Positions 57,265 through 58,618 of a stretch of DNA of 58,618 nt are shown one piece after another; position 1 is the stretch's first letter, and each line of letters starts with the position of its first letter. Below the pieces are notes generated by a model, which worked only from the letters and a program-made list of their open reading frames with translations, was not told where the DNA came from and ran no database searches. The position numbers and the translations under genes are program-made. The stretch is from Chloroflexota bacterium (GTDB lineage Bacteria > Chloroflexota > Anaerolineae > Anaerolineales > Villigracilaceae): contig JAKOVF010000268.1 in NCBI GenBank assembly GCA_029782225.1, forward strand, positions 1 to 58,618, written 5' to 3'.

Positions 57265-58566
57265 CTATGGGCAGTTGTTAGGCTGCGGTGGATCGACCCT
57301 GAGGTAGGTGATCGGACCGGACATGGTCTGCCCGAACGCATCCAGTTGGAAGAGGGCATGGTTGTGCGAAATGATGTAGTACTCGCCGCACTGGTTCAGT
57401 GTGCTCTTCCCGGGCGGCAGTGTTTCCATCTTGCCCAGGTAAGGACTTCCGCTGAAGAACATGCCCAGTGTCAGGTTGACCAGATCGGGCGGCGCAACCG
57501 GGACAGGATTAGTGGTCTCGTTGTAACCCTCAGCGTCATACCATTTGAAAATCGAATCCCAGGTCTGGCCTGGACCGATGTTGAACGAGAACTTTTCGTA
57601 CGACAGGTCCTGACCACCGGGACCTTCCAATGGGTTTCCATCGCGCCCAATCGTCAGGCCGTTGTTGGCATGTGGATGGAAGGGATATTCCTCCGTGCCT
57701 ACATTGATGAAGCGTTCCACACCAGGATACGGATGAGCCGAGACATCAAAGGGATGAATCCGTGCCAGCGCGCCATAAGGCTGAGTGGGCAGCCAGGGAG
57801 CAAAGTTATCGGCGATGCTATCGGGGAAGCCACGTCCATTGATCATCCAGTACCGCGCACGGTAGTTGTTCATATTGAAAGCCTTGTTCATTTCAACTGC
57901 CTGGTGTTGATACGGATCGATCTCGGAAAGCAGGGCCATAAAATCTTCTTCAGGCGTGAATTGGCTATCCGCCCGGTTGTACACGTAGTTGGCGCCCATG
58001 CTGGGCCGCACGATCAAGGCGCCAAAGAGACCCATGGGTACTTGCATCTTCGGGTTCGTGCCGCTCTCGTAGATGAAAGTACCGGGCTTGGAGGCCACGA
58101 AACTGTAGGTGATACTTCCGCCAGGGCCAACGCTGTTCGTCAGCGAGTTGTTTGCCAGATCCGGCTGAGCCAGAGCACCGTCCGCCTGAACGTTCTCCTG
58201 CCCCGGGAAGATGACCGAAGTCCTGATGGGAGAACCAAGATAAGTGGTCCCCGATTGGACGGTAATAGAATTGGTCAGTGTGACCGTCACCGTATCGCCC
58301 TGATCAACGCACAGGACCGGGCCGGGGTGTTGGAAGGATCCGCCAGTTGAGGCAAAGCTCCACATGTACATGGTGTTCATGTCGGGCATCTGGATATAAC
58401 CACTCTGCGCCTCGAGCGAGAAAGTCGGACCTTCGGTGCAGACCACACCAACCGCAGGTTGACCCTGAGCCAATGCAGAATGAACATTAGCTGTCGAGCT
58501 AAATGCCATCAAAAGCAGCACGAGGGTCAGGCTCAACCGCGTCCAGATTGATTTTGAAGTAAGCAT
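57265..58566 (-). CDS. Secreted multicopper oxidase-like protein with incomplete copper sites
   Basis: A 433-residue secreted protein (signal peptide ending 'NVHSALAQ'). Three cupredoxin domains are recognisable by 'VLCVDQGDTVTVTLTN', 'PGTFIYESGTNPKMQVPMGLFGALIVRP' and 'YYIISHNHALFQLDAFGQTM'. In normal oxidases these hold HWHG, HxH, HPxHxH and HCHxxxHxxxM; here the first two pairs are absent, the third is H297-P-H299, and the fourth is H401-N-H403 with Asn in place of the type 1 copper Cys. The protein may bind one or two coppers through the four remaining His, or may be non-catalytic. AAGGAG precedes the ATG. It is followed after 11 bases by the 1210-residue protein. Confidence 0.8.
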   Translation of the reverse strand: MLTSKSIWTRLSLTLVLLLMAFSSTANVHSALAQGQPAVGVVCTEGPTFSLEAQSGYIQMPDMNTMYMWSFASTGGSFQHPGPVLCVDQGDTVTVTLTNSITVQSGTTYLGSPIRTSVIFPGQENVQADGALAQPDLANNSLTNSVGPGGSITYSFVASKPGTFIYESGTNPKMQVPMGLFGALIVRPSMGANYVYNRADSQFTPEEDFMALLSEIDPYQHQAVEMNKAFNMNNYRARYWMINGRGFPDSIADNFAPWLPTQPYGALARIHPFDVSAHPYPGVERFINVGTEEYPFHPHANNGLTIGRDGNPLEGPGGQDLSYEKFSFNIGPGQTWDSIFKWYDAEGYNETTNPVPVAPPDLVNLTLGMFFSGSPYLGKMETLPPGKSTLNQCGEYYIISHNHALFQLDAFGQTMSGPITYLRVDPPQPNNCP

Positions 58567-58618
58567 TTTGATACTCCTTTTTGACTGGTCGATGCCTAGG
58601 CAACCGAGTCGTCAGGGT

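Overview
The window looks like a chromosomal segment of a Chloroflexota bacterium, most likely class Anaerolineae. This is an inference from gene content: Thr/Pro-rich 'TATATPTP' linkers in secreted proteins, lipoprotein signals without outer-membrane systems, PAS/GAF histidine kinases, a SpoIIE-type phosphatase, a B12-dependent CarH-like regulator with carotenoid genes, and several families of short palindromic repeats. No rRNA, tRNA, CRISPR array, integrase or phage gene was seen. Coding density is high and most genes lie on the minus strand.

Layout. 0-8.2 kb: start of an HU/IHF-like gene with a 21-bp phased palindrome array upstream, then signalling genes (SpoIIE-type phosphatase, PAS-GGDEF cyclase, an orphan histidine kinase, a translationally coupled NarL-type two-component pair), plus a truncated oxidoreductase and a methyltransferase carrying one in-frame TGA. 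8.2-13.6 kb: Mg2+ P-type ATPase with a DUF1003 partner, a SnoaL-like protein, two RRM proteins, a START-like protein. 13.6-28.3 kb: a carbohydrate island (GT4 fused to a helical barrel, GH130, an unrecognised 1152-aa protein, GH38 mannosidase, a flippase fused to an extracytoplasmic domain, GH1), interrupted by a DUF559 nuclease cassette. 28.3-37 kb: a ten-gene operon for a membrane-bound, complex I-like [NiFe] hydrogenase plus its maturation protease, preceded by a perfect CRP/FNR-type site. 37-39.5 kb: a tungstate ABC transporter. 39.6-47 kb: a light-responsive carotenoid locus (crtI, carH-like, photolyase, P450, lycopene cyclase, and divergent crtB). 47-58.6 kb: a secreted copper/surface-protein island (cupredoxin, S8 protease, SCO1-like protein, two proteins sharing an unnamed domain, and two multicopper-oxidase-like proteins that have lost most canonical copper ligands).

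How the parts work together. The crtI-carH-phr-P450-crtY operon and divergent crtB share one control region in which both sigma70 promoters contain TGTACA elements, so the B12 photoreceptor encoded in the operon probably controls its own operon and crtB. The hydrogenase operon supplies proton or sodium pumping coupled to H2 evolution from ferredoxin; tungstate uptake next door would suit tungsten-dependent ferredoxin oxidoreductases or formate dehydrogenases encoded elsewhere. The right-hand island encodes secreted proteins, two of which end in the same pair of about 117-residue repeats followed by related RNA hairpins.

The most unusual signals are: palindromic elements inserted in frame inside GH38 and P450 genes; the DUF559 gene bracketed by inverted palindromes; the shared C-terminal repeat/hairpin module; the degenerate copper oxidases with SCO1 and its twin neighbours; the 21-bp phased array; and the in-frame TGA followed by a SECIS-like hairpin.
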